Shown: positions 44,975 through 55,300 of the stretch, in pieces
Position numbering within the stretch: position 1 is the first letter of the stretch
Layout of the letters: each line of letters opens with the position of its first letter
Source: Longitalea arenae
GTDB lineage: Bacteria; Bacteroidota; Bacteroidia; Chitinophagales; Chitinophagaceae
Reading direction: 5' to 3'
Length of the DNA: 64,000 nt
Assembly (NCBI RefSeq): GCF_016924755.1
Contig: NZ_JAFFJX010000001.1
Location: 1,054,001 to 1,118,000, forward strand
The notes under the pieces: generated by a model
Database searches by the model: none
What the model saw: only the letters and a program-made list of their open reading frames with translations
Told to the model about the DNA's origin: nothing
Translations under genes and position numbers: made by a program

Positions 44975-47129
44975 GCATATTTTCTTCACCATATGTTGCT
45001 GCATCTCGATGACCGTACAGGCGCAGAACAATTCATCATTATTTCGCAATGCAAACCAGCCCATGGAGGCCCGGGTGAATGACCTCTTAAAGCAGTTGAC
45101 CCTGCCTGAAAAGATCTCCCTGCTGGGTTATCGCAGTCAGGAAGTACAACGGTTGGGCATACCTGCTTATAACTGGTGGAACGAAGCCCTGCACGGCGTT
45201 GCCCGCGCAGGGGTGGCAACCGTGTTCCCGCAGGCCATTGGTATGGCGGCCACTTTTAACGACGATCTTTTACACCAGGCCGCTACGGTTATTTCCACAG
45301 AAGCCCGCGCCAAATACAACCTGTCAACCGGCAAAGGCAACCGGCTACAATATATGGGACTTACCTTCTGGTCGCCCAATATCAATATCTTCCGCGATCC
45401 ACGATGGGGCAGGGGGCAGGAAACCTACGGGGAAGATCCATTTTTAACGGCCAGGATGGGAACCGCATTTATCAAAGGTTTGCAGGGTAATGACAGCCGC
45501 TATTTGAAGACATCGGCCTGCGCCAAACATTACGCCGTTCACAGCGGTCCTGAAAAAGGCCGCCATACATTTAATGCAGTCGTTGATGAAAAGGATCTGC
45601 GGGAGACCTATCTCTATGCTTTCAAGGCACTCGTTGATGCAGGCGTGGAATCGGTCATGTGCGGTTATAACCGGGTAAATGATCAGCCCTGCTGCACCGG
45701 CAATATTTTACTACAGGACATCCTGCGCAAGGAATGGAAGTTCAAAGGGCATGTGGTAACCGATTGCGGGGCGCTCGATGATATTTTTATGCGCCATAAA
45801 GTAATGCCTTCAGGGGTAGAAGTAGCTGCTGCTGCTATCAAAGCCGGAGTAAACCTCGATTGCTCAAATATTTTACAACGGGATGTGATGAAAGCCATTG
45901 AACAAAAACTGCTCACCGAAAAAGAAGTAGACAGTGCACTGGCTGGTATATTACGTACGCAGTTCAAGCTCGGTTTTTACGATGCTGCAGCTGCAAACCC
46001 CTTTGCAGCCTATGGCGCCGACAGTGTTGCCAATGCAGGGCACGCTGCCCTGGCGCGTACCATGGCGCAACAAAGTATGGTGCTGTTAAAGAACGATCAA
46101 CAGTTACTGCCGATCAGTAAAGAAAAATATCCGCAGATCATGGTGCTGGGCACCAATTCCGCATCCATGGATGCTTTGCTGGGTAATTACCACGGCGTTA
46201 GCAGCCGCGCGGTCAGTTTTCTCGAAGGCATTACCAATGCAGTAGATGCCGGCACGCGGGTAGAGTATGATCTCGGAAGCGATTACACCGATACCGTACA
46301 TTTCGGCGGTATTTGGGCCGCAGGCAATGCCGATATCACCGTAGCCGTGATCGGTTTAACACCCGTATACGAAGGCGAAGAAGGCGATGCCTTCCTGGCA
46401 GCGCAGGGGGGCGACAAACCCGACATGAGTTTGCCCGCTGCACATATTGCGTTCATGAAAGCATTGCGCAAATCGAATAAGAAACCCATCATTGCCGTTG
46501 TAACAGCCGGCAGTGCTGTTGATATTTCGGCCATTGAACCTTATGCAGATGCCATTATTCTCGCCTGGTATCCCGGCGAGCAGGGCGGTAATGCTTTGGC
46601 AGATATTTTGTTTGGCCGCGTATCACCAGCCGGCCGCTTACCGGTCACCTTTTACCAGTCTTTTGCCGATGTACCGGCATACGACAATTACGCCATGAAA
46701 GGCCGTACCTACCGTTACTTCAATGGTAAAGTGCAATACCCTTTCGGTTATGGATTGAGCTATACTTCCTTTGCCTATGAATGGCAAAAGATGCCGGCCA
46801 ATATCCGTACGGCGAAAGACAGCATTCAGCTTTCCATTAAAGTAAAAAATACCGGTACGCGCGACGGCGATGAAGTGGTGCAGGTATATGTCGAGTATCC
46901 GCCGGTAGACCGCATGCCGGTAAAAGAACTGAAAGCATATAAACGGGTATTTGTAAAAGCAGGCAGTGAAGAAACCGTTCAATTCAGTATTCCCGCTGCA
47001 GAACTGCAAAAATGGGACCTGGCTACCCGTAGCTGGAAATTGTATCCGGGCAACTATACGATCTTCGCTGGTGGTCATTCGGCTGATAAGAAAATTGTTG
47101 CCAGCGTAAAAGCAGGAGGCAGGAAGTAA
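44967..47129 (+). CDS. Beta-glycosidase, GH3 (glucosidase/xylosidase-like)
   Basis: A 720-residue exported enzyme (signal peptide MNKHIFFTICCCISMTVQAQ). The N-terminal barrel has WWNEALHGVAR, FWSPNINIFRDPRWGRGQETYGEDP, CAKHYAVHSGPE and the nucleophile D266 in VVTDCGAL. The alpha/beta sandwich (about 350-590) and a fibronectin-III-like domain (about 610-710) follow. The YNWWNEALHG and RDPRWGRGQETYGEDP motifs are typical of the xylosidase/arabinosidase/glucosidase branch, so beta-glucosidase, beta-xylosidase or beta-N-acetylglucosaminidase cannot be separated by eye. It is in the same operon as GH35 upstream and GH2 downstream. Confidence 0.9.
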   Translation: MNKHIFFTICCCISMTVQAQNNSSLFRNANQPMEARVNDLLKQLTLPEKISLLGYRSQEVQRLGIPAYNWWNEALHGVARAGVATVFPQAIGMAATFNDDLLHQAATVISTEARAKYNLSTGKGNRLQYMGLTFWSPNINIFRDPRWGRGQETYGEDPFLTARMGTAFIKGLQGNDSRYLKTSACAKHYAVHSGPEKGRHTFNAVVDEKDLRETYLYAFKALVDAGVESVMCGYNRVNDQPCCTGNILLQDILRKEWKFKGHVVTDCGALDDIFMRHKVMPSGVEVAAAAIKAGVNLDCSNILQRDVMKAIEQKLLTEKEVDSALAGILRTQFKLGFYDAAAANPFAAYGADSVANAGHAALARTMAQQSMVLLKNDQQLLPISKEKYPQIMVLGTNSASMDALLGNYHGVSSRAVSFLEGITNAVDAGTRVEYDLGSDYTDTVHFGGIWAAGNADITVAVIGLTPVYEGEEGDAFLAAQGGDKPDMSLPAAHIAFMKALRKSNKKPIIAVVTAGSAVDISAIEPYADAIILAWYPGEQGGNALADILFGRVSPAGRLPVTFYQSFADVPAYDNYAMKGRTYRYFNGKVQYPFGYGLSYTSFAYEWQKMPANIRTAKDSIQLSIKVKNTGTRDGDEVVQVYVEYPPVDRMPVKELKAYKRVFVKAGSEETVQFSIPAAELQKWDLATRSWKLYPGNYTIFAGGHSADKKIVASVKAGGRK

Positions 47130-47152
47130 ATCATTTGTGAATTGCCAGTGGC

Positions 47153-47185
47153 AGCTGTGCTACACTTCTAAAGTGTGGCACAGCT
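47153..47185. repeat. 15-bp hairpin, TGTGGCAC family
   Basis: AGCTGTGCTACACTT (47153-47167) and AAGTGTGGCACAGCT (47171-47185) are complementary except for one position that still pairs as G-U, with a 3-base loop. It lies between the GH3 and GH2 genes and no T-run follows. It shares the core TGTGGCAC with the inverted repeat at 4801 and resembles the one at 57131. Confidence 0.75.
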
Positions 47186-47215
47186 CGTTAAACGGAACAA
47201 CAAAAGAAACAGAAA

Positions 47216-49825
47216 ATGAAAAAATTAACTTGGTTACTCCTGTTGGCTGGACAAGTTACCATTGCTCAGAACCGGTATGAATTGAACAGTGGCTGGCTTT
47301 GTTCACCCATAGGATCGGTAAAAGTAAATGGCGAAAAAATATCGGCGTCATCGTATTCCACAAAAGGATGGCTGCCGGCCACGGTGCCAGGCACGGTGTT
47401 AACCACTTTGCTGAACAATAAGAAAGTGCCCGATCCTTTTTACGGCATGAATAATGAAAAGATCCCCGACATCTATACTACCGGCCGGGATCACTATACT
47501 TACTGGTTTGTAAAAGACTTTACAGAGAAAGCGCCCCAGGGCAATGAACAGGTCTGGTTACAATTAAGAGGCGTTAATTATAGTTGTGATGTTTTTCTGA
47601 ATGGAAAAAAACTGAACAGCGGCCGCCATTACGGTATGTTCTTGCGGCAGACCTACAACATTACCCGCTCACTGAACCCTACAGGAAGCAACCGTCTCGC
47701 GGTGATTGTATATCCGGTTGATCCGGTGGGTAATCCCAATGGCGGACAAGGTGGTGATGGAACCATCGCCCGCAATGTATCGCACCAGTATGTAGCCGGG
47801 TGGGACTGGATACAACCCATGCGCGACCGCAACACCGGCATCTGGGATAAAGTTTATATAGAAAGAACCGGATCAGTAAATCTAAAGAACCCGCATATAA
47901 TTACACAAGTTCCTGGTGTACGTTCGCCCAATGGTCTGCAAGAACCTGCGCAGATCATCGCCAGTGCAGAATTGGAGAATCCTACAGATACAAAAAAGGA
48001 AGGAGTGCTGCAGTATAAGCTCGACGGACAAACCATCAAACAAAATGTAACTCTTGAACCAGGTGCGGTAAAGGAAGTAAAAATGCCGGTCTTCCAGCTC
48101 AATAATCCGAAATTGTGGTGGCCCGCTGGTTATGGTGCACAAAATTTATATACCATCCGTTTCCAGTTCCTCGAGAACGGAGAAACGGTTACCGACGAAG
48201 AGCAGGTGATTACTGGTGTCCGGGAAATTCAAACGGCCTGGAATCCCACCACCCGAAGCAAACAAATTGCAGTGAATGGGCAGAAGATCTTCATTAAAGG
48301 AGGGAACTGGATCATTTCCGACGCCATGCTGCGTTTCAGCGATCAGCGATATGATGCAGAAGTGCGCTACCATCGCGATATGAACCTGAATCTCATTCGC
48401 GTCTGGGGCGGCGCCCTGCTGGAAAGGCCTGAGTTCTTTAACGCCTGCGATAAATATGGTTTGCTGGTGATGCAGGATTTCTGGATGTCGGGTGATTGCA
48501 ATGGCCGCTGGGTGGATCCTATGAAATCGGAAGATCAATGGACGCGCCGGAAATACCCCAATGATCACGCACTGTTTTTACGATCGGCGGCCGACCAGGT
48601 GAAAATGGTGCGCAATCACCCTTCGCTGGCCATGTGGTGTGGCGGCAATGAGATCACACCGCCCCAGGACATTCTGATGCCCCTGAAAGACTCCATCTTA
48701 CCAGCCCTGGATGGTACGCGCTGGTTCGTTGATTATTCCAACAGCGATGAAATGTCGTACAATTTCCTGGGCGGAAATGGCGATGGGCCTTATGGCATTC
48801 AAAATCCACTCACCTTCTGGGAACACCGTACTTATCCTTTCAACTCTGAAGTAGGATCGGTAGGTGTAGGGGATTATGCCTCGCTGCAACGTTTCATTCC
48901 CCCCAGGAACATGCAGTTCCCGCAGTATGCATCCAAACAGGTAGATTCAGTATGGGAATACCATAAATACATTGGCTATAACGAGCACCTCGATCCCTAT
49001 GGTGCACCAAAAGATATCTTCGACTTTACGCGCAAAGCACAGCTGGTGAATTATGATCAGTACCGCGCCCTGGCAGAAGGATTCAGTAACCGCATGTGGG
49101 ATTGGTACACCGGATTTATCATCTGGAAAACGCAGAATCCCTGGACGGCTTTACGCGGACAGATGTATGATTATTACCTCGATCCCAATGCCTGTTTGTT
49201 TGGTTTACGCGCAGGCAGCGAGCCGGTGCATGTAATGTACAATCCCACCGATGGCATGGTGACCATTGTGAACAACAGTTTTGCTGTGCAAAGAGACCTG
49301 ATGCTGTCGGTACGCTTTTATGAAATGTCGGGTAAAGACAGTTTTGTAACGCAGGTATTTACATATGTGGAACCATCATCGGTAAAACGGATCTTATCAG
49401 TTAAAGAATTAAAAGAGAAACTGGCAAAGGACATGGGTGTTTTTCTGTCGTTGCAGTTAGTGGATGAAAAAAAGCAGGTGGTGAGCGATAATTTTTACTG
49501 GTTGCCTGATGAATCCGGTGCTTATTCCGGATTGCAGGCAATGGGCCATGCCGCATTGAAAGTAAAAGCAAGTTCAATTGGTAAAGGAAAAGTGCAGGTA
49601 ACGCTCACCAACGCGGGCAATAATCCGGTTGCCTTTTTCAACCGCATTACATTGCTCGATGCGAAAAAGAAAGAGCGCATTCTGCCGGTATTTTACAGCG
49701 ACAATTATGTTTCTGTGGTTCCGGGTGGTGACAGGAAAATTGTAGTGGAGCACGATCATACCGGGCAATTGCTGATCGGTGTCGAAGGCTGGAATGTTTC
49801 GCCTGTCGAAGTGCCGGTAGAGTAG
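47216..49825 (+). CDS. GH2 exo-beta-glycosidase (beta-mannosidase / exo-beta-glucosaminidase type)
   Basis: The 869-residue exported enzyme has a signal peptide (to about residue 18), a sugar-binding jelly roll (about 20-215), an Ig-like domain (about 220-340) and a barrel with FIKGGNWIISDAM, RVWGGALLERPEFF, the acid/base E479 in MWCGGNEITPP and the nucleophile E545 in FNSEVGSVG, then further beta domains. The GGNWIISDA and CGGNEI forms resemble the branch that contains mannosylglycoprotein endo-beta-mannosidase and exo-beta-D-glucosaminidase (CsxA), not lacZ-type beta-galactosidases. It would therefore act on beta-mannosyl or beta-glucosaminyl linkages, which fits an N-glycan or chitosan-like core. 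It follows GH3 by 86 bp across a hairpin. Confidence 0.88.
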   Translation: MKKLTWLLLLAGQVTIAQNRYELNSGWLCSPIGSVKVNGEKISASSYSTKGWLPATVPGTVLTTLLNNKKVPDPFYGMNNEKIPDIYTTGRDHYTYWFVKDFTEKAPQGNEQVWLQLRGVNYSCDVFLNGKKLNSGRHYGMFLRQTYNITRSLNPTGSNRLAVIVYPVDPVGNPNGGQGGDGTIARNVSHQYVAGWDWIQPMRDRNTGIWDKVYIERTGSVNLKNPHIITQVPGVRSPNGLQEPAQIIASAELENPTDTKKEGVLQYKLDGQTIKQNVTLEPGAVKEVKMPVFQLNNPKLWWPAGYGAQNLYTIRFQFLENGETVTDEEQVITGVREIQTAWNPTTRSKQIAVNGQKIFIKGGNWIISDAMLRFSDQRYDAEVRYHRDMNLNLIRVWGGALLERPEFFNACDKYGLLVMQDFWMSGDCNGRWVDPMKSEDQWTRRKYPNDHALFLRSAADQVKMVRNHPSLAMWCGGNEITPPQDILMPLKDSILPALDGTRWFVDYSNSDEMSYNFLGGNGDGPYGIQNPLTFWEHRTYPFNSEVGSVGVGDYASLQRFIPPRNMQFPQYASKQVDSVWEYHKYIGYNEHLDPYGAPKDIFDFTRKAQLVNYDQYRALAEGFSNRMWDWYTGFIIWKTQNPWTALRGQMYDYYLDPNACLFGLRAGSEPVHVMYNPTDGMVTIVNNSFAVQRDLMLSVRFYEMSGKDSFVTQVFTYVEPSSVKRILSVKELKEKLAKDMGVFLSLQLVDEKKQVVSDNFYWLPDESGAYSGLQAMGHAALKVKASSIGKGKVQVTLTNAGNNPVAFFNRITLLDAKKKERILPVFYSDNYVSVVPGGDRKIVVEHDHTGQLLIGVEGWNVSPVEVPVE

Positions 49826-49872
49826 ACAATATTGTTTATTTTACAAGTCATTTTCAACCAACATCTGCATTT

Positions 49873-51864
49873 ATGGTTCATCGGTGGTCTGTTCTCTTTA
49901 GTTCCTTCCTTGTTTTCGTCGCTTTGCCAGGGATTGCCCAGCAGAAGAATTCCATTGGTATGCAGCTGGTAGATATCCGCCCGGGAACTTTCGACATGGG
50001 ATCGAACCGCGGAAAAGAAGATGCCGACGAAAGCCCGGTGCATCCCGTTACCATTACCGCTGGTTTCAAAATGTCGGCCACTGAGGTCACCAACAAACAA
50101 TATGAAGCCTTTGATCCGGCCCATAGCAAATTGCGCGGTAAAAATGGATTCTCGCTGAAAGATGATGAAGCAGTTGTATTTGTGAGCTACGAAGAGGCTG
50201 TCGCATTTTGCGCCTGGTTATCGCGCAAAGAAGGTAAGCCATACCGGCTGCCCACCGAGGCGGAATGGGAATATGCCTGCCGTGCCGGTACTACCACCGA
50301 TTATAATACCGGTAATGAGCTGCCTGCAGCGTATCAAAAATTACAACATACCAACCGTACGCCGGTACCGGTTTCCCTGCAGGTGGCACAAACAGCTCCC
50401 AATGCCTGGGGGCTGTATGACATGCATGGCAATGTAGAAGAATGGTGTTATGACTGGTATGGCCCTTACCTGCCCGGTGCACAAACAGATCCCGTAGGCC
50501 GGCAGGCGGGCATGAGCCGCGTTACGAGGGGCGGAAGCCATAACACGCCGGTTCGTTTCCTGCGCTCGGCCAACCGGCAGGGTATGCTGCCGGAAGATAA
50601 ACACTGGCTTACCGGTTTCAGGGTAGTACAAGGCGAGATGCCCCGTACCAAAGCCATTGCCGCGGAACCCCTGCCTGCCAATAGTTTGCAGGTATCACAA
50701 CAAAAACATAGCTGGAAAAAAGAAACGCAAGCCATTTTTGAAGCGCCTGTTCCCTTTGTGATAAAACCCGATAGTAGTCTGGGCATTCCCTTTTATAAGC
50801 ATAATCATTGTCCGGCCATCACCTGGTGCCCCAATGGCGATCTGTTGGCAGCCTGGTTCAGCACCAATGCCGAGAGCGGCCGCGAAATGGTCATACTGGC
50901 CAGCCGTTTGCGGGCCGGTCAAAAGAACTGGGATACGGCTTCCCTGTTTTTCTGTGTACCAGACAGGAACACGACCGGCACCTCTTTGTTATATGATCAG
51001 AAGGGAACGCTTTATCATATCAATGGACTGGAAGCTGCAGGCGACTGGCAGAACCTGGCCATGGTAATGCGCACCAGTACGAATAACGGGGCTGGCTGGT
51101 CAAAACCGGTATTGATCGCACCGGAACATGCAAAGCGGCATCAGGTGATCGCGGGTTCATTGATCACGAAGCAAGGATGGCTGGTGCAGTTGTGCGATGC
51201 AGATCCCAGCTCTCGGGGCGGCACTGCCGTACACATCAGTAAAGACAAAGGGGCCCATTGGAGCACACCCTATACATTGGCCGTTACACCACAGTATGAA
51301 AATGGCGCTGTGGGTGGTTTGATTGCGGGTATCCATGCCGGTATGGTGCCTTTAAAGGACGGCCGTTGGCTTGCTTTCGGCCGCAATGATAATATTAAGT
51401 CAGACAGCCTGGGCGATAGAATGCCCATGAGCATTTCCAATGATGCCGGCGCCACCTGGTCATATGCCCCCTCCATATTTCCACCCATCAGCAGCGGACA
51501 AAGGCTGGTATTGCGCCGCCTGAATGAAGGGCCCTTGTTATTGGTATCATTCACCCACTGCCCCGGCAAATCAGGTGTCGAAGGAATGGACTTTACCAGG
51601 TCCAACGGGGAAGTATATAAAGGGTATGGTATGTACGCCGCCCTTTCTTATGATGAAGGTAAAACCTGGCCGGTTAAAAAGCTGCTTACAGATGGCACCA
51701 TGCGGCAGCTGAACGGGGGCGCCTGGACAGGCCTCTTCACAATGGATAGTACGCATGCAGAACCAAAAGGATACCTGGCCGCCACCCAAACGCCCGACAA
51801 TGTGATCCACCTCCTCAGCAGCAATCTCCACTACCGGTTTACTCTCGCCTGGTTACAGCAGTAA
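49873..51864 (+). CDS. SUMF1/FGE-like domain fused to a sialidase-like BNR domain
   Basis: A 663-residue exported protein (signal peptide to about residue 22). Residues 28-255 form a SUMF1/EgtB/PvdO-like fold: FDMGSNRGKEDADESP, YRLPTEAEWEYACRAGT, WGLYDMHGNVEEWCYDWYG and RGGSHNTP. In true formylglycine-generating enzymes two cysteines follow the GGS; here the segment HNTPVRFLRSANR has none, so sulfatase activation is unlikely. Residues 300-663 are a sialidase/BNR-type propeller with four Asp-box-like motifs (STNNGAGW, SKDKGAHW, SNDAGATW, SYDEGKTW). It closes the locus 3 operon, 47 bp after GH2. It may be a sialidase or other glycosidase with an attached lectin-like module; the exact reaction is not evident. 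Confidence 0.85.
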   Translation: MVHRWSVLFSSFLVFVALPGIAQQKNSIGMQLVDIRPGTFDMGSNRGKEDADESPVHPVTITAGFKMSATEVTNKQYEAFDPAHSKLRGKNGFSLKDDEAVVFVSYEEAVAFCAWLSRKEGKPYRLPTEAEWEYACRAGTTTDYNTGNELPAAYQKLQHTNRTPVPVSLQVAQTAPNAWGLYDMHGNVEEWCYDWYGPYLPGAQTDPVGRQAGMSRVTRGGSHNTPVRFLRSANRQGMLPEDKHWLTGFRVVQGEMPRTKAIAAEPLPANSLQVSQQKHSWKKETQAIFEAPVPFVIKPDSSLGIPFYKHNHCPAITWCPNGDLLAAWFSTNAESGREMVILASRLRAGQKNWDTASLFFCVPDRNTTGTSLLYDQKGTLYHINGLEAAGDWQNLAMVMRTSTNNGAGWSKPVLIAPEHAKRHQVIAGSLITKQGWLVQLCDADPSSRGGTAVHISKDKGAHWSTPYTLAVTPQYENGAVGGLIAGIHAGMVPLKDGRWLAFGRNDNIKSDSLGDRMPMSISNDAGATWSYAPSIFPPISSGQRLVLRRLNEGPLLLVSFTHCPGKSGVEGMDFTRSNGEVYKGYGMYAALSYDEGKTWPVKKLLTDGTMRQLNGGAWTGLFTMDSTHAEPKGYLAATQTPDNVIHLLSSNLHYRFTLAWLQQ

Positions 51865-52371
51865 ATTACAATTGGCAATGGTCAACGGGCGATGGTCAAT
51901 ACATCTCCGCTGCAGGAATTCAATTATTCATTTCAAGCTGCGTGAACCATTGACCATTGACCATTCACTATAACGGTAACAATATAAAGTGCCGGCGAAA
52001 TAGTGACTGTAATCATATTTTTAAATTTTTTTCTGCCGCTTGCATCATATTACTGAAAATGATTGCCTCTAAAAAAAGAATTGTTAATTCTTTATTACAA
52101 AATCCTATTTGCTTACACTTATACTATGCAACCATGTGTAATTGAGTACACATGATTGGGGATGAATAGACAGAGAACCTACATGCTATTTAGTTAAGTA
52201 GTACCGAAACTAAAACCAATACTTCACCGACCCCTTAACTGAAAGGGCATTAACACCATTAGGGAGTTTTCAAAATGATCGCGGTCTGTAAACAGACAGC
52301 CAGCCCTTGCTATGTCATTTTGTTACCATCTTCTATTGGGAGTTATTTAATCATCATAAAACCAATTGCTA
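51865..52371. other. 507-bp gap between locus 3 and locus 4
   Basis: No credible gene is seen. The first 100 bp hold the heptamer repeats described separately. The remainder is A+T-rich with no clear TAnnTTTG box or terminator hairpin. Short ORFs at 51957-52145 and 52275-52496 have no features of real genes. The promoter of SusC 4 is expected here but could not be placed. Confidence 0.5.
51869..51966. repeat. Heptamer repeats in inverted arrangement
   Basis: Four heptamers CAATTGG, CAATGGT, CAACGGG and CGATGGT (51869-51896) are followed, after 49 bases, by three heptamers on the other strand, ACCATTG, ACCATTG and ACCATTC (51946-51966). The CAATGGT unit is the same family as the array at 22416, and the two blocks can pair with each other to form a long imperfect stem. 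Confidence 0.65.
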
Positions 52372-55300
52372 ATGAGACATGTTCACCTGCTAATTGCATT
52401 TATTCTACTGCATTCAGCAGTACTGGCCCAAACCCGACAGCTATCAGGTTTTGTCAGAGACAAGGCTGGTACTGGTATTCCCGCCGTCACAATTAAAGTA
52501 AGAGGAAATAACAATCAGACCGTAACTGATATAAACGGTGCTTTTAGTTTGCAGGTACCAACTGGCAATATTCAACTGGTAGCGTCTTCGGTAGGTTATT
52601 CCGAACAAACCATCGACGTAGCTGAAAACCAGGCGAACGTTACCATTAACCTCGAAGAAGGTGCAGGACAGCAGCTCGGCGAAGTGGTTGTAACTGCATT
52701 AGGTATTTCCAAAGAAGCCAGGAGGGTGGGATATTCTGTGTCGACCGTTGTGGGTGACCAGCTGAATCAGGCCCGCGAAACCAATGTGGCCAATTCACTG
52801 AGTGGCCGCGTGGCGGGGTTGAAAGTATCCGGTACCAATAGCGGTCCCGGCGGTACGGTAAAACTGTTGTTGCGTGGTTTGCCCAGTATGAATAATCCTG
52901 GTTCGCCGCTCTTCGTTATCAACGGGGTGCCTATGGATAATACACAGCGAGGTGCTTCCGGTGAGTGGGGTGGCGCCGATTATGGCGATGGTATCGGTAA
53001 CATAAATCCCGATGATATTGAGACCATGACTGTCTTGAAAGGTCAGGCCGCTTCTGCTTTATACGGATCGAGGGCTACCAATGGGGTGATCCTCATTACT
53101 ACCAAGTCGGGCAAACGCGGTGATTTTTCTGTTGACTATAACCTGAATATAATGGTTGATGACGCCATTGACTTTACTGAGTTCCAGTACGAATACGGCC
53201 AGGGAGTGAATGGCATGAAACCGGCTACCAGGTCAGCTGCACAGGCATCCGGCAGATTCAGCTGGGGCGAGCGGCTGGATGGCTCGCAGGTCATTCAGTT
53301 CGATGGCAATACCTATCCATATGTTGCACAGAAAGATAATATCGAGAATTTTTACCGGCTCGGTCCTTCTTTTACCAATACGGTTGCCGTTTCAAGAGGT
53401 GGTGAAAATGGTTCTTTCCGCTTATCATTATCAAACCTCAGTAATGAGTCGATCATCAGAAATAGTGGCCTCGATAGAAAAACAGCAAACCTGAATATTG
53501 AACAAAACATCACCGATAAGCTCCAGATAAAAATGATGGCCAATTATATAGATGAGCGTTTTAAGAACAGGCCGCAGTTGAGTGATGGGCCCATGAATGC
53601 CAACAACGGGCAGTTCCTGGCTACCAATATCGACCAGGAGATATTGAAGCCGGGATATGATCCTGCAACCGGTTATGAAATTCAGTTCAGTGATGATGAA
53701 TATGTGACCAATCCCTGGTTTGTGGTGAATCAATATATTAATAACGTGGATCGTAAGCGGTTCATTACATCCACTGCTGCACGGTACAATTTCACAAAAG
53801 GGATCTATGCACAGGCACGCCTTGGTTATGATATCATGCATGACCGGTTATTTAAGGTAGAACCCTGGGGAACTGCTTATACAACCAACAGGGCCGGTAA
53901 CCTGCAGGACCTGGCGTCTTTCGAGCGCTATGAACTGAATGTAGATGGATTGATAGGCATCAATCAAAGGATAACTGATGACCTGAGCTTTGATGCAGCC
54001 GTAGGTGCCAACCTGCGTAAGAACCAGGATGAGAAGATAAAGATCGGTGGCGGTCCGTTCATCCTGCCTTACCAATACAGCTGGAACAATGTACAGAATT
54101 TTAACCGCGAACATATCTTTAATAAGACGCAGGTAAATTCTGCTTACTATACCGTTGACTTCAGCTTCAAAAATTTCCTTACACTCGGTACTACCGGCCG
54201 GTATGATGCCTATTCTACACTGCCTGAAGATAACAACACGATCTTCGTGCCATCAGTATCGGCCAGTTTGATCTTTTCTGAATTAGCCAATATCAACAGA
54301 CTCGATTTTGGTAAACTGCGGGCATCCTATGCAGTTACCAGCAATGAGCTTACCAGGCCCTATCAAACGGATATCTATTACTCATTGGGTAATCCGTTCA
54401 ATACTGTGCCGATGGGACAGTTCAATACTTCCCTGCCAAGCGGTTTGTTGAAGCCATTCACGGTAGCAGAATTTGAAATTGGTACAGAGTTAAGAACGCT
54501 CGGTAACCGGTTGAATTTTGACGTGGCTTATTTCACCAAGAAGACCAGGAATGAGATCATGAATGCCACCTTTAGTATTGCTACAGGTTACACCAGCGGT
54601 TATATTCCCAACGGTCAAACGCAGAACAAAGGTTTGGAAGTGATGATCAATGCGGTGCCGGTAAGAACGAAAGATTTTAGCTGGACCACTACTTTGAATT
54701 TCACCCACATCAATAACAGGGTACTTAGGACCGATGCCGCAGGTAACAACGTAAACCAGGGCCAGAACCGTGGTACATTAGGGAATGCCATCACGGCTTA
54801 TGTGCAGGGATTTGCCGGTCCGCAGATCCTGGCCTATGATTATAAACGCGATTCCAAAGGCGATATGGTAGTGGATGCTTCCGGTTATCCGGTGCGGGGC
54901 GACAGCCTGATCGCCTGGGGCAGTGTATTACCGAAAGTGTATGGTGGATTGAATAACGAAATTACCTTCAAGGGGCTCGCGCTTTCATTCCTCATCGATT
55001 ACAACTACGGTAATAAAATACTCAGCGCTACTAATTATTATGCCATTTTACGCGGCTTGCATAAAATGACCCTGGAAGGACGGGATGGTATCACAAAAGG
55101 CGTTACAGAAACCGGCGCCCCAAATACCGTAAGAGCCGATGCACAGGGCTATTACCGGGCATTGGCACAGCAGGTAACTTCGGTGACTGTGGTCGATGGC
55201 GACTTCATCAAATTGCGCCAGGTGCAGTTAAGTTATTCCGTACCGTCGAATATTGTCAGCAAATGGCCATTGTTCAGATCAGTGCAAATTTCATTGGTTG

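Noticed and set aside
52275-52496. Small ORF before SusC 4
   Set aside because: It overlaps the SusC 4 signal-peptide region in another frame and has no promoter, RBS or family feature.
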